NCBI GenBank assembly: GCA_900208305.1
Contig: OAPG01000009.1
Span: 496,001-560,000, forward strand
Direction: 5' to 3'
DNA from: Melanopsichium pennsylvanicum
Lineage: Eukaryota; Basidiomycota; Ustilaginomycetes; Ustilaginales
Length of the DNA: 64,000 nt
The first letter of the stretch is position 1. Every line of letters begins with the position of its first letter. The notes under the pieces were generated by a model. The model saw only the letters and a program-made list of their open reading frames with translations, had not been told where the DNA came from and did not search any database. Position numbers and translations under genes: made by a program. Shown in pieces: positions 1 to 10,503 of the stretch.

Positions 1-3
1 GAC

Positions 4-2685
4 ATGGATAGCGCTTCCGGTGGCTACAGGATCGAGGACATCGAAGCAGCCGAGAGAGATCTGCTGCTCAACCATCATCTTGATCTCGACGCTCCACTCG
101 ACAGCCTACTCGCAGGACTGGGCAACATGGACGATGTTCAGATGGACTTGGCAGAGCTCGGCTTCCCCGTGGACGACTTGCCTAGCTTCAACGCTCCTTT
201 CGACCAAGCTTTGGCCGACCTCACAGCGCCTGCGTCTGCTTTCAGCTCCACCGGTCCCATTCGTCAGCAAGTCGGACCGGCAAAACGCAAACAGATCCAG
301 AGGAAGAAGACCGATCCACAAACGGCAAAGCTCGCATCCGAGTTGGCGCGCAAGAAGGCAGAAGAGTTGAGGAACATCCGCAAGTTGACAGAGCAGACGA
401 AGCGCACTCACATCCAGAACAATTCTCGACCCGAGTCCAAGGAGCCGTCTCCGGATGGTAGCGTAGGAAGCAACTGGAGCGCCAATCTCACCAACCAGAA
501 TGGAGATGCTCAGTCTGACTGGGTCAGTTCGGCTACTTCGCTAATTGGCACCAACCAGAAGTTGACACAAAGTTTGCCAGAGGGTGCTCACCTACCTTTG
601 AGCGGCTACGGCAGTCAAGCAAGTGCTCAGAACTCCAAGAGCAATCTGCATATAGACACTTCGCTCTCGACGATCCATGGTGGTGCTATGCAACCTCCGC
701 CATTTGGCGCGCGCGGCACGTCGGTATCTGTACCCACCACACCATTGCTCGCACCCGAGGCTGGGCCTTTCCAGGGCGCCGACCGTCCAGTCGACTCGCT
801 TTCCGCACCCTCTTCCCCGACGTTGAGACCTGCGCTGGGCAACATTGGCCGCTCTGGCTCAAGTCCCGGTCCATACACAGCGGCTGGCGCCTCCAAAGCT
901 GCGATCAAGAGACACTCTACTGACGGCGCGTTGACCGGCACCGATGGCACGTCCAAACCCAAAGCTCGCGGCCGCCGAAGCATCGCCGGCTCGATTGCTT
1001 TCACAGCCATCAATCCCGATCTCAACAAAAAGATTGAAAGCCTTCCCGCAGGCAGCTCCACTCCAAGCGCCTCCTTCGCATCTGGTCCGGGCCCTTCTCA
1101 AGCCCAATGCACCAATTGTGGCGCAACCTCCACCCCGCTCTGGCGACGTGACCCCAACGATCTGCTACTCTGCAACGCCTGTGGGCTTTATCTCAAGCTG
1201 CACAAGACTCCTCGTCCCAAGAGCCTCAAAAATCACCACAGTCACTCGCATTCAGGGCACATTACCCCGTCCGCCACTCCTGGAGGTGCATCAGCCCCCG
1301 GCTCTCGCGCTGGCTCCCCTTCGCGCAGCGGATCTCCGGGTGCCGAGGACATGATGTCTTGCTTTAACTGTGGTACGTATACCACACCGTTGTGGAGGAA
1401 GGACGATTCAGGGCACACGGTCTGTAATGCGTGTGGTTTGTATTTGAAGCTTCACAACGAGCACAGACCGGTGACTATGAGGGCTGATGTGATCAAGAAG
1501 AGAAGCAGGTACGATGAGAAAAGGGGCAGGGCAAGCGCAGCTGGTTCCAGAAGGACTTCGCCTCAGCCTCAAAGTACGCCAATCTCTGCGGGGTCAGAAG
1601 GAGAGGCGATGGCGGTAGACAGACCACAGGGGCAAAGGACTAAGAGCAATAGTGTCACGTTCCAGTTGCAGCCAAATACCGCAGGCGGAGAGGCGGTCTC
1701 GAAGAGCGCTCCTGGATCAGTTGGACTTGCAGGTTCAAGTTGGCCAAGTATAGGTATGGAGGGAGAGGATACCAACATTGACCATCATGCGAATGATTCG
1801 TTTGCTACCTCTGCGAATAGATTCTCTGTGTGCGTGCCGATGACAGGGCAGCAGGCTAGCGCTAGTCCCGCGTCGGCAGCTGGATCGGGATCTACGGTTG
1901 AATCCACCACCGGACCTAGCTCTACAGGCTCCTCTTCAGCACCGGCAGGACAATTTGGATGGGCAACCCAATGGTCTCAGCAGTCCTCCACCACGCCCTC
2001 ATCGCTATCCAACAACTCCAACAGCACCTCGGCATCGTCCTCGGCTGCCTCACCCACAATTCCAGCTCCGGCGGGCATAGGAGGGCAGCAAGCGACAGAC
2101 ATAGAGACCCTGAGCGCAGCCTTCTCGGCCCATCCCGCAATAGCGTATGCGGTTCACCAAGCAGCCGAAAAATTCCCAGCCTTCTTCGCCCAGAATCCGC
2201 TGGGAGCCACGGCAAGTGTCGCGGCGGCCGCTGGAATCCATGTTCCCTTTGGATCGTTTGCTGCGCCGGGCCTGACCGGCGGCAACAACAATGGCGGAAA
2301 TGGCGTCAGCGGCGTAAACTCTGCTGCGATTGGAAACAGTGCTAGTGGAGGGGACGATAGCGGAAATTCTGGCACTACCATTGGGGACAGCACAGGTAGT
2401 GCAATCGGAAGCAATGATGGTGATGCCATTCACGCGATTGACATTCCTTTGGGGGTAGGTACACCCTCCAACCTAGGTGCAGGTCACGGCGATAGTATCA
2501 TGATGGACCTCCCTACGCCCAACTCTGGCAGCGGTGCCGACATTGTGGGTGCAAGGCCGAGTAGTGGTCATGGAAGTTCTTTAAATGCAAATGGTGTTGG
2601 TGGACTGCCTGGTGGTGATGGTAGTGCTATCGAGATGGGTACATTGGGTGAAGGCGGCACTCCCCAAGGTGGAAGCTGGTGGTAA
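4..2685 (+). CDS. GATA-type transcription factor with two zinc fingers
   Basis: An 893-aa open frame runs from the first ATG in the window to TAA. The frame is also open upstream to base 1, so the true start may lie outside. It has two class-IV GATA fingers, each C-x2-C-x17-C-x2-C: finger 1 at C369, C372, C390, C393 and finger 2 at C453, C456, C474, C477. Both have the TPLWR core and the CNACGLYLKLH helix, and finger 2 is followed by a basic tail (DVIKKRSRYDEKRGR). Such proteins bind HGATAR sites in the nucleus. The rest is Ser/Gly/Asn-rich and probably disordered. Known two-finger fungal GATA factors include the iron regulators (SreA, Urbs1, Fep1), but their cysteine-rich stretch between the fingers is absent here. 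The target pathway (nitrogen, iron or other) therefore cannot be assigned. No intron is needed. Confidence 0.93.
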   Translation: MDSASGGYRIEDIEAAERDLLLNHHLDLDAPLDSLLAGLGNMDDVQMDLAELGFPVDDLPSFNAPFDQALADLTAPASAFSSTGPIRQQVGPAKRKQIQRKKTDPQTAKLASELARKKAEELRNIRKLTEQTKRTHIQNNSRPESKEPSPDGSVGSNWSANLTNQNGDAQSDWVSSATSLIGTNQKLTQSLPEGAHLPLSGYGSQASAQNSKSNLHIDTSLSTIHGGAMQPPPFGARGTSVSVPTTPLLAPEAGPFQGADRPVDSLSAPSSPTLRPALGNIGRSGSSPGPYTAAGASKAAIKRHSTDGALTGTDGTSKPKARGRRSIAGSIAFTAINPDLNKKIESLPAGSSTPSASFASGPGPSQAQCTNCGATSTPLWRRDPNDLLLCNACGLYLKLHKTPRPKSLKNHHSHSHSGHITPSATPGGASAPGSRAGSPSRSGSPGAEDMMSCFNCGTYTTPLWRKDDSGHTVCNACGLYLKLHNEHRPVTMRADVIKKRSRYDEKRGRASAAGSRRTSPQPQSTPISAGSEGEAMAVDRPQGQRTKSNSVTFQLQPNTAGGEAVSKSAPGSVGLAGSSWPSIGMEGEDTNIDHHANDSFATSANRFSVCVPMTGQQASASPASAAGSGSTVESTTGPSSTGSSSAPAGQFGWATQWSQQSSTTPSSLSNNSNSTSASSSAASPTIPAPAGIGGQQATDIETLSAAFSAHPAIAYAVHQAAEKFPAFFAQNPLGATASVAAAAGIHVPFGSFAAPGLTGGNNNGGNGVSGVNSAAIGNSASGGDDSGNSGTTIGDSTGSAIGSNDGDAIHAIDIPLGVGTPSNLGAGHGDSIMMDLPTPNSGSGADIVGARPSSGHGSSLNANGVGGLPGGDGSAIEMGTLGEGGTPQGGSWW

Positions 2686-2870
2686 AGTTCCGAGGCAATA
2701 TTGTCTTGGAATTGGGAAGTACAGATCCAAAAGACTACACTCCATGGTTGTATAAAAGTTATTGGCAAAAGATTGTGATGTACTTGTATCAAATATGGAT
2801 GGGTTTTGGCATGCTTTGCCCTTCCCTTTTGCAATTCATGAAAAGACATGTCTTGTTCTGATTTTATGCG

Positions 2871-5800
2871 GAATCAAGCCAACTATGAGAGGGCATCCAC
2901 AAAAATGCAACAACAGAAGGAATGTGATATTAGTCAGATGGCCACAAGGGTGATGGAAATGGGCAGATTGTGCCAAAAGAAGACTTTACTCCTTGTTTTT
3001 CCACACCTTGGGAACAGAGTATTGTACAGGACAGTTGGCCAATTTGAGCATGTGGGCTTCTGGCTGAGAAGTTTGGGACACCTTTCTTGAAAACAACAGT
3101 GCAGTTGATGACATGACAGTCATTGATGGTGTGGTTGTTCCATGTATGGCCTTGCACTTGTTTTTTTGTATGTCAGGGATACAGGTCAAGTTTGAACACA
3201 CAAACAAGCAGAAAGGATAGGACAAAGAGGAAAGAATGTGCAAAGAAAGGATGATGGTAGTAAGCTGTTGGAAAATGGGCTTAGAAGTATAGGAAGAAAG
3301 GATGATCTCTGCAAAGACAAGGTTAGAAACAGATGGATTTGATGAGATAATAAGAAGCAGACTGGGCTCAGTGAAGCAAGCTGTATATTTGTGAGGAACC
3401 TAGGCACCTCTTTGGTATGTGCTAAAAGTTCTGCTGTAGCAAAGGCACATGAACAGAGTCTAGATTGGTGTGTTTAGCAGGCTTTGTTGTGAAGGCCTGA
3501 AGGGCTGTCCAGAAGGGCCAGTATTGGCAACAGTGCAATGGTCTCTGGGCCCCATGATAGCCCCATGGGTTCTGTATTAGTGTCTCATTTGTTGTAGCTG
3601 TGCAGGGCCTAATGCATTGATGTAATAGGCAATGGCACCAGGGCAGAAAATGCTAACCTGATGCTGGGACAACATTCTGATAATCTACAGTGTTCCAATT
3701 CTTGTGTTGTGGTTTGAGAAGCTTTCTATTACAGGATGCAGAACACCCAACCAGACAAAATTCTGAGTTATATCAGGTTTCAGTTAGACTTCCAATAAAA
3801 AAGGGAGTTCTAGCCAATTCTGGTTGTGAGTTTGCCAAAAGCCACAGATAAGGGACAGAGGCTATCAAAAGCCTCAGTATAGGATGTTGAGCCTCCAGCT
3901 GGTATTGGAGGCCTAGATAGACAGTGCAGCATGTACAGATGCATCCCAAGGATACATTGCCAGCTGTCCTTGGACATAGCTGAGAGCAGACTCAATGATG
4001 ATTTGACCAAACTGTGAAATTGTCGCTGGATCAGATGCCATTAACCTCTTCATCTTTTCCTACTGTCAACAGATGATCTGTCATGGTTTGCTTGTAGCTG
4101 CGCCCTTGCTCCTTTTCAGGATTGAGCTTGCTGAGCATTTTCTGATTGGGAAGAATTTTCTGTGCTCCAGAGGGTTTATAGCCATGGCATTGTTTGACTG
4201 GAGCCTCAAAACTGGATGATGAAGGTGATTGAGCCCTCTTGGTCTTCCCAGTAGAGGATTTGCAAGGTGCTGCAGAAAAAGGGATACCACAACACCTTGT
4301 AGCAATCTGGCTGGGTTGGGAGCTTTTGCTTGAAGAGCAGTTGAGGAGGAGGCAGCTGCATGTTCTTGTTCTTGATCAACCTGTGCCTTGTGAGGATGCT
4401 CCCCTGCTTGAGTAAAATGAGACTCAATATGGAACACATCCATATTAATAGTTGCTGCTAGGGGTACATCTTCTTTGGCATCCACCAAAGAAAGCTGCAA
4501 GTTTAGCAACAATGGCTTCAAAGTGTTGATTTTATGGCCATTAGAGGCAGCAACATGGAATGTTGCAGTACCATGGCAGATGAGGCCATGAAGGCTAACA
4601 GCCAGCCTGGAAATAGGGATTGTCTTGTTGAGTTCAGCAACAAAGGATGAATCTGACTGATATCAAATATCTTCAACAAGGTGTGTCAAAGACTTAGGTT
4701 GCATGCTTGTCTGTCTCAAATGCAAACCTGAAATGCATCATGCCCCTGACTGTCAATTTGAGCCATCTCAGCTGACATTGCCTTGTTCTCTGGACACACT
4801 TACAAATAGAATTTGCCCCTCAAAAAGATGTACAAGGCTGCAGAGGCTAATCAATTCTGATGGACAACAAATCTTGTGTTGTTAGAGTGAACAGGACAAT
4901 GAGAAAAGGATTAGAACTAAGAGGGGCCTCCAGATCTGTTTGCAAGATGAACAGGCCATATGGAGCTCTTTTCTATATATAGGCTCACACAGTCAAATGT
5001 GCTCCACTCAGCTTTGCCACACAATCTGTGTAACCTAAAATACATTGCCCAAATTTGTATTCCTGCAGGACCTTTTGGCAAGGAACTGGAGCTGGCATGG
5101 CTGTGGTTGATGCTCTTGAGCAGATTCTAAATAAACCAGGCACTATGCTTGTCCTTAGAACATGGTATCCTAGCACAAGACTCAAATTGCAATTTGGATT
5201 GCTTTCAACTCCCTGTGCAGCAGTTGTAGGCTGTTGATGGTCACAGCCTTGTGTAGTAGAAGGCAGTGGAAGGTGTGATAGTGCATGCTCTTCAATTTGG
5301 GTCCACTCATCTTTTCTACTGGTTGCAAGTCTGAAAGTACGTACATGGATTACAATTCTGCAATGCAGGAGACATTTGACACAGACTGACAAAATCTCTC
5401 AAGTAAGCTCTTTGTCACAAAAACCTTGCAGTAGATCAAGCAGAGGTGGCATGGCTTTGCAGAAGCTCTTGCATTGCCACCTCCACTTCATCTGCTAGAA
5501 TATACCTTTTCACAATGCAGATCAGCCATCAGATGACAAAACTCAACCACTTGTCCAATACCATTATCAGCCAATCCAGTGAAGCTCAATACACCTAGTT
5601 GACCATACTGCTCAGTACTGTTCTGCCAAGCCACCTCTTTTAATTGATCATCATTTAAACATTTGTTAAGGTTGTAGAGTCTGGGTTACCACACTGCAGC
5701 TACAGCCAGTTGTGGCAGCCAGGTATGGAGGGATTGTAAGATTGAAGAACTGATATTGGTCAAGGGGTCAGGCACAATCTACTGAATTGCTAACCATGCA

Positions 5801-6081
5801 ACAAAGGTCCTGAGGCAACCTTTACCTGGCAGTTGAAATCCTACTGGGTTGGTCAGATGGGTGCCACAGTTGGTTGTGGTGGGCCCTGAGTGCAGATTGC
5901 CCAATCTAGGGCCCAACCCATCAGATCTGGGTTGCAACCAGCTGTCCAGAATTGCGCCTCTCCTGGTTGGCCCCATGGCTCTGACAGTGTGCCCAAGTGC
6001 TACCCTTTTGCCAAATGCTGCATTGCTGATTCTGAAGCCTCTCTGCCAAGATTGACACAATAAAGATTCAACTTTACACAA
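2871..6081. repeat. CpG-depleted decayed repeat block
   Basis: Reading this stretch base by base I find only four CpG dinucleotides in about 3.2 kb (at 4024, 4101, 5340 and 5955). There are none from 2871 to 4023 and none from 4103 to 5339, although GC content is moderate and TG/CA are abundant. Normal CpG density resumes abruptly at about 6082 and is normal in the GATA gene upstream. Open frames here are short and unlike any family I know. Part of the block (5664 onward) matches the TGTTA...TAACA LTR family found at 24.5, 25.9 and 62.8 kb. I read the block as ancient transposon sequence mutated at CpG. No gene is called in it. Confidence 0.8.
5664..5850 (+). repeat. Decayed fragment of LTR family 2 (TGTTAAGG family)
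   Basis: Starting at TGTTAAG this region aligns by eye with the 5' part of the LTR copies at 24553, 25906 and 62814. It shares the blocks GTAG-GTCT, GCTACAGCCAG, GGTCAG-CACA, GCTAACNATGCAACAA and GTCC-GAGGCAACC. Almost every CpG in the younger copies is TG or CA here. The downstream end is approximate because similarity fades after about 5850. Confidence 0.6.
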
Positions 6082-6373
6082 CGAAGACCTAACAGGGCCA
6101 ACCGCTACTGACCCGACTGATGCGTAGTTCTTAAACCAACCAATGAGATTCGATAGCTCGGAGCTGAGACTCCTGGCTAGTTCAGGACTCCCGGCTAGCC
6201 CAGTCACTAGACTAAACAAAGCCGATACTCATGTACATAGCACACTACGAACAATACAATAGTTAATTGCAATTCCTACAACTGTGCTTTCATAGAAAGC
6301 AAGTCTTAATTTGGTCATCCATTGTTATTGTGGGGTATCTTAAATATTTATGACAAAGTTATTCTAGAGGCCA

Positions 6374-9040
6374 CTAGCGATCATCTGAGATGCTGGTCTT
6401 CCATAACTTGGACAGTTCCAACACCCTTCGACTCTTCAGATCAAAGTTGGCCACATCAGGATCGAAATTCCTTGCACCATCCCGCACTTTGTCCACTACA
6501 CAAGTACGATAGCACAGTTCAATTCGAGTCTTGTTTGCTGCGGTTGCGTGCGCACATAGAGTCACTTTCTCCGCTGTTTCTAGTGGTGGTGGTGCAGTTG
6601 GACGGGCAAATCCAGTGCCCAGTCTTGCAGCGCGTTTGTGGATTGTTGCGCCATTCTGATGCAATGACATTTTATCCTTGTTGTTGTCCGAAGGTTTCAA
6701 TCGAGCGAGGTTGAGGTTGGAAATGGAAATCACATCACCAGGACGCAAGGCGGTGGCGTCGATTGTAGAATTTTGTCCTCGTTCGGAAAAAGACCTAGTT
6801 TGCTGATCATCGTGGTGATGCTGGTGATGGGGGTTGAGGAGGCTGTCATCTGTACAATCTTCTCCTTGCTCGTCCAAATTTGCCCTTTTATGTGAAGGCG
6901 GCAATGCATGATGGTCCTGAGCTGAGCTCGTGTCAGACGGTTCAGTTGTCCACTCTCTTGCAAGTTTCCCCCAGAGTATCACTTGGAACAGACACTTTTC
7001 TGCAGCCTCTTCAACGACCACCAGCTTTTCACCGCTCGATCCATCACTCGCCTCTTTTAATCGTTTGATGGATGACATTCTTCCATCCATGACAATGAGC
7101 TCGACCCGTTCCGTCTTGCCATCCCCGGTCGTCTTACTCGTATCGCCTCGTCTCTGCTGCGTTTGTTGCCGCTGTTGTTGCTGTTCGTGATGCAGAGCTT
7201 CGGCAAATGCACCGGACATACGTCCACGCATCTCGGCCCTACTCGAACCGAGCCTCAATCCCGCGGCGTTTGATTGCATTTCAGCAGCATTCCGAGGGGC
7301 TGGATCAACGGCAATCTTGTTTCTCACCCTTGACATCTCGCCAATTTCCTTGACGACTACGAGAAGGTTTACTCGACAGGAAGCTGCGCCGAGGATACCG
7401 CCAAAACGAGGACGTGGTGCGGAAAGGTAGTGCATCGGATTGGCTAGGATGCGTGCAAGAGTTGTGATGGTGTTCAAGGCGAAGTGCAGTGTGGGTGGAG
7501 GAAGGATGGACTGAGCTCCGAGAGAGTCTTGAATCGCATTGGAATTGATCAGACCGAGCGAATCGTACGAGGCGTTGGAGGCGTTCATGCTGGGTAGTGT
7601 CGGTCTGATAGAGTTCGACGCTCTGATCTCGTATCGAGCGAAATCTGGTCGTATGGCACGGGCAGCAACCGCATCTGAGATGTCGAGAGCATCTGAAGCA
7701 TCGATACTGTGTTCGTTGGCGACTGGTGGACTTTCGGGTGGATCAACAACCAGACTCGGAATAGTAGTAGCGTAACTCGTATCTTGTCGTGGTCGCTTAG
7801 AGAAGAATGTGAAGCGACAAGTTTGGGCAGGAACAGGAGCACGGATCTGGAGTGATGATGGGGACGCTTCATTAGCTTGAAATGAGTTTGAGCAATCCAT
7901 GAGTGAAGCAGCGAAAGCTGGAAGAGGGTTCAAGAGTGGTGCTCTGACATGCAAAGGGGATGGTAAAGTCTCGTCCGCATTCATGTTCGGATTCGCTCGA
8001 TCCGCAACTCGAGCGATGGCGGGTAGAGGTGCGAGGAGGGACCAGTCAAGGCTAGTAGCGGGTTTTGAACCCGTGCTTGCGCGTGAGAGATGGTCGGACA
8101 AAGTCTTGGGAAAGTTGGGTCTGGCCAGAGATGCTTGATCCAAGCTGATGTTACTTGCTCTCCTGTCGTCTCCCGTAGGCGGATTTTCTTGCGATAATTC
8201 AGGCAGAATGGCAGACACCCCTGCTAAATCAGTCCTAGCAGCCGCTGAATGCAAGCCAGCATCAGCTTTACCATCGCTCCCGTCTCCAAGGATGACTCTG
8301 CTCTGGTCGGCACCGGTCGCTTCCGCCTCATCAACTTGGGATACATTGGTGTCGTACATCGTCGAGATTGGAAGCATACTTTGATCCGCCGCTGCCAAAT
8401 CATGGTTATTTTCACCCTCACTATCACTACCAACAACAAGTACCACCCTGCTTTTGTCACCCGCATCTTCGAATTCTTCCAATTCCAGGCTTCCCTTTTG
8501 GACGCCGGCAATGATATGGGTATTACGTCCAGGAGTCTCGATCACGAAGCAGGGAGTCCGAACCCTGACCCTCTTGGCAGCTCTTCCTATCACACATCTC
8601 CCGTCTGTGGCTCGGTCAGCATACGCTTCATGTTGGTGCAGCAGCTCCCAAGGCACCCCCTGAGGCGCATCGAGCAATTCAGATCTGGCCAACGATTCCT
8701 CTTCCAAACCTACCGATGGGACATGAGGGTCCACTGAATCTGGCACTGCTTCCTCGTTGTGGTGACTTTGAACGCACGTCTCCTCGGCTATGACAGAAGT
8801 TGGCGTTTCGTTGTCTTCAGCAAATAGCGGGATGACAGGGTTGACCGTGTCGTGTGCTTCTTGCACAGAGTCATGCCGGATCTGCGTGGCCCTTTGGTCT
8901 GCTGGTATCGTGGACGGAGCTTGGATCGGGTTCTGGAAGAAAGAATCGAGGTCCAACCGAAGCGTAGCACGCCGTCCAACATCCGAAGTTGAGAATTGGT
9001 GAAGGGTGGGCGGCGCTAGGAACACTCGATTTTGTGTCAT
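6374..9040 (-). CDS. Uncharacterised protein with a possible C-terminal OB-fold region
   Basis: Single-exon frame of 888 aa. I take the ATG at 9040 (A at -3) as start; the frame stays open 32 codons further but without another ATG. Residues 1 to about 530 are low-complexity, acidic and Ser/Ala-rich, probably disordered. The C-terminal third (about 535-885) alternates hydrophobic strands with polar loops: CRVNLLVVVKEIGEM, RVELIVMDGR, LFQVILWGKLAREW, LRPGDVISISNLNL. This order resembles an RPA-like OB fold interrupted by Gln-rich and acidic inserts, including a polyQ stretch near 655. That would suggest single-stranded nucleic-acid binding, but it is inference from pattern only and I do not recognise the family. 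The gene is head-to-head with the Saf4 gene, 297 bp apart. Confidence 0.75.
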   Translation of the reverse strand: MTQNRVFLAPPTLHQFSTSDVGRRATLRLDLDSFFQNPIQAPSTIPADQRATQIRHDSVQEAHDTVNPVIPLFAEDNETPTSVIAEETCVQSHHNEEAVPDSVDPHVPSVGLEEESLARSELLDAPQGVPWELLHQHEAYADRATDGRCVIGRAAKRVRVRTPCFVIETPGRNTHIIAGVQKGSLELEEFEDAGDKSRVVLVVGSDSEGENNHDLAAADQSMLPISTMYDTNVSQVDEAEATGADQSRVILGDGSDGKADAGLHSAAARTDLAGVSAILPELSQENPPTGDDRRASNISLDQASLARPNFPKTLSDHLSRASTGSKPATSLDWSLLAPLPAIARVADRANPNMNADETLPSPLHVRAPLLNPLPAFAASLMDCSNSFQANEASPSSLQIRAPVPAQTCRFTFFSKRPRQDTSYATTIPSLVVDPPESPPVANEHSIDASDALDISDAVAARAIRPDFARYEIRASNSIRPTLPSMNASNASYDSLGLINSNAIQDSLGAQSILPPPTLHFALNTITTLARILANPMHYLSAPRPRFGGILGAASCRVNLLVVVKEIGEMSRVRNKIAVDPAPRNAAEMQSNAAGLRLGSSRAEMRGRMSGAFAEALHHEQQQQRQQTQQRRGDTSKTTGDGKTERVELIVMDGRMSSIKRLKEASDGSSGEKLVVVEEAAEKCLFQVILWGKLAREWTTEPSDTSSAQDHHALPPSHKRANLDEQGEDCTDDSLLNPHHQHHHDDQQTRSFSERGQNSTIDATALRPGDVISISNLNLARLKPSDNNKDKMSLHQNGATIHKRAARLGTGFARPTAPPPLETAEKVTLCAHATAANKTRIELCYRTCVVDKVRDGARNFDPDVANFDLKSRRVLELSKLWKTSISDDR

Positions 9041-9337
9041 ATTTGCGGGCTCTACATCGGTCCATTCAGCTCTGTTCTCAGCCCTTTGTTCTACCAGGCA
9101 AAGGGGCGCACTATTAAGAGACGTGGTGTGGGACAAAGCTCAAGTGTTGGTTTTGGAGAACAACATCAAACGCCACTCGTATAATCTCGTGTCTCATCTT
9201 CTTTTCCGCTATCCGAAATTTTGTGCTTCAGTGAGTATGATAAAGTAACAAAAAATTTCTCTTTCATCACGACCATTACATCCAACACCATCGCCTCGAT
9301 CCGCCTTCTGACAGTCATCAGGTCTTTAACTATCAAA
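9041..9337. promoter_or_regulatory. Shared divergent promoter region
   Basis: This 297-bp gap separates the start codons of two head-to-head genes (the 888-aa protein on the minus strand and Saf4 on the plus strand) and must hold both promoters and 5' leaders. I see no clear TATA box. Upstream ATGs exist in the Saf4 leader, at 9221 and nearby. Confidence 0.5.
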
Positions 9338-10267
9338 ATGCAAGGCTTTGGTATGGGTCGCTATAGGCCTCCAGACTCCGACCCGCGCCGTGAACCCTTC
9401 AACCAATCTCACCATTTAGCCGCACGTGCACGCAAGCTACAATCTCACGGAATCCTCGTAGTGCGTTTCGAACTTCCCTTCAACGTCATCTGCCTATCCT
9501 GCGATGCCCATCTAGCACAAGGGAGACGAATCAATGCCGAGAAGAAACAGGTTGGCGAATACCTGAATACCAAAATATGGGGCTTTGGCTGCAAATGTGT
9601 ATGTGGACATCGGTTCGAAATTCGGACGGATCCGCAGAATGCTCAATACGTAGTCGAGAGCGGAGCAAGGAAACAAGTACAGGAATGGGACCCTGAAGAG
9701 AATGGTGGCCATCCGGTCTACGACACACAAGCAAAACACCGAGAAGGTGAGGGGGAGGATGGGGGACCTCAGGATGCTTTTGCGAAACTGGAAAAGGAAC
9801 AGAAGCTAAAGTTCAAAGCAAAAGCTCGACAAGCACGGATAGCAGAGCTGGAACGGCATTCGGAAAAGCAGTGGAGCGATCCATACACTCTCAACTCGAA
9901 CCTACGGAAAACTTTTCGAAAGGCGAAGAGGAAGCGAACAGCTCAAATAGAGGCTGATATCGATCTTAAGAGGCGGATTGGTTGGAACGATGAAAAGGCT
10001 TTGATACAGCCTTCGCCAAGTGCGAGCGAGAGAGATGGCAAACTATGGCGCGAGAAGACGGCTAGTGTAAAGCACAACAAGATGAAGGAAAAGGTGCTGA
10101 CTGCTGCCCAGAGGCTCCAGGCGACTTTGATAGCAAATAGCCGCAAGAAGGCCAATCCATTTTTGCAGCAATCGAACAAGTCAACCAGTTCGACAATGCC
10201 AAACGGGGACGAGGGCCGACTCATCCAATCTAGCTCGTCGAGCTCACCGAGCGCGGAGAGGATATAG
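9338..10267 (+). CDS. saf4: CWC16-family splicing factor, Saf4/CCDC130 type
   Basis: 309 aa from ATG 9338 (context TCAAAATGC). The frame extends 39 codons upstream, but conserved sequence begins here with GFGMGRYRPPDSDPRRE. The family signature follows: RARKLQSHGILVVRFELPFN, then a zinc-binding Cys pair (CLSC), NAEKKQVGEYLNTKI, a second Cys pair (CKCVC) and the EIRTDPQNAQYVVESGA block, spanning roughly residues 28-110. The RARKL/GILVVRFE form matches CCDC130/Saf4 rather than the Yju2/CCDC94 branch. Family members associate with the spliceosome and affect intron removal in the nucleus. The C-terminal half is charged, Lys/Arg/Glu-rich and helical. It converges on the 1852-aa membrane-protein gene, with 236 bp between stop codons. 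Confidence 0.9.
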   Translation: MQGFGMGRYRPPDSDPRREPFNQSHHLAARARKLQSHGILVVRFELPFNVICLSCDAHLAQGRRINAEKKQVGEYLNTKIWGFGCKCVCGHRFEIRTDPQNAQYVVESGARKQVQEWDPEENGGHPVYDTQAKHREGEGEDGGPQDAFAKLEKEQKLKFKAKARQARIAELERHSEKQWSDPYTLNSNLRKTFRKAKRKRTAQIEADIDLKRRIGWNDEKALIQPSPSASERDGKLWREKTASVKHNKMKEKVLTAAQRLQATLIANSRKKANPFLQQSNKSTSSTMPNGDEGRLIQSSSSSSPSAERI

Positions 10268-10503
10268 GTCGCACTTCAACTCGCGTATGATGTCTCATCT
10301 ATCACACTTGTAGTCGGACCACCTCGACGAACCAAAACTCGCAACGCAGCTATCCTAGAGAATTGAATCTAATCACAGAGTTCCAGAACGCATCGTCATC
10401 ACTTCTTGTACAATAGTATACCCGGCCTTCAGTGTCACTAGCAATAGCGTGTTCTACATTCCTAAAATTCAAGGTGTCCAAACGATCGTAAGGCGTCATA
10501 TCC

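Noticed and set aside
4..2685. Assignment of the GATA factor as Urbs1 (siderophore regulator)
   Set aside because: Both have two fingers, but the cysteine-rich stretch between fingers expected in this group is missing here.
2679..5392. Several frames of 60-146 codons in the 2.7-6.2 kb block
   Set aside because: They lie in CpG-depleted repeat sequence and have no domain, no good start context and no codon pattern like the neighbouring genes.
9041..9136. Start of the 888-aa protein at 9136
   Set aside because: The codon there is TTG, not ATG. The first ATG in frame is at 9040, with A at -3.
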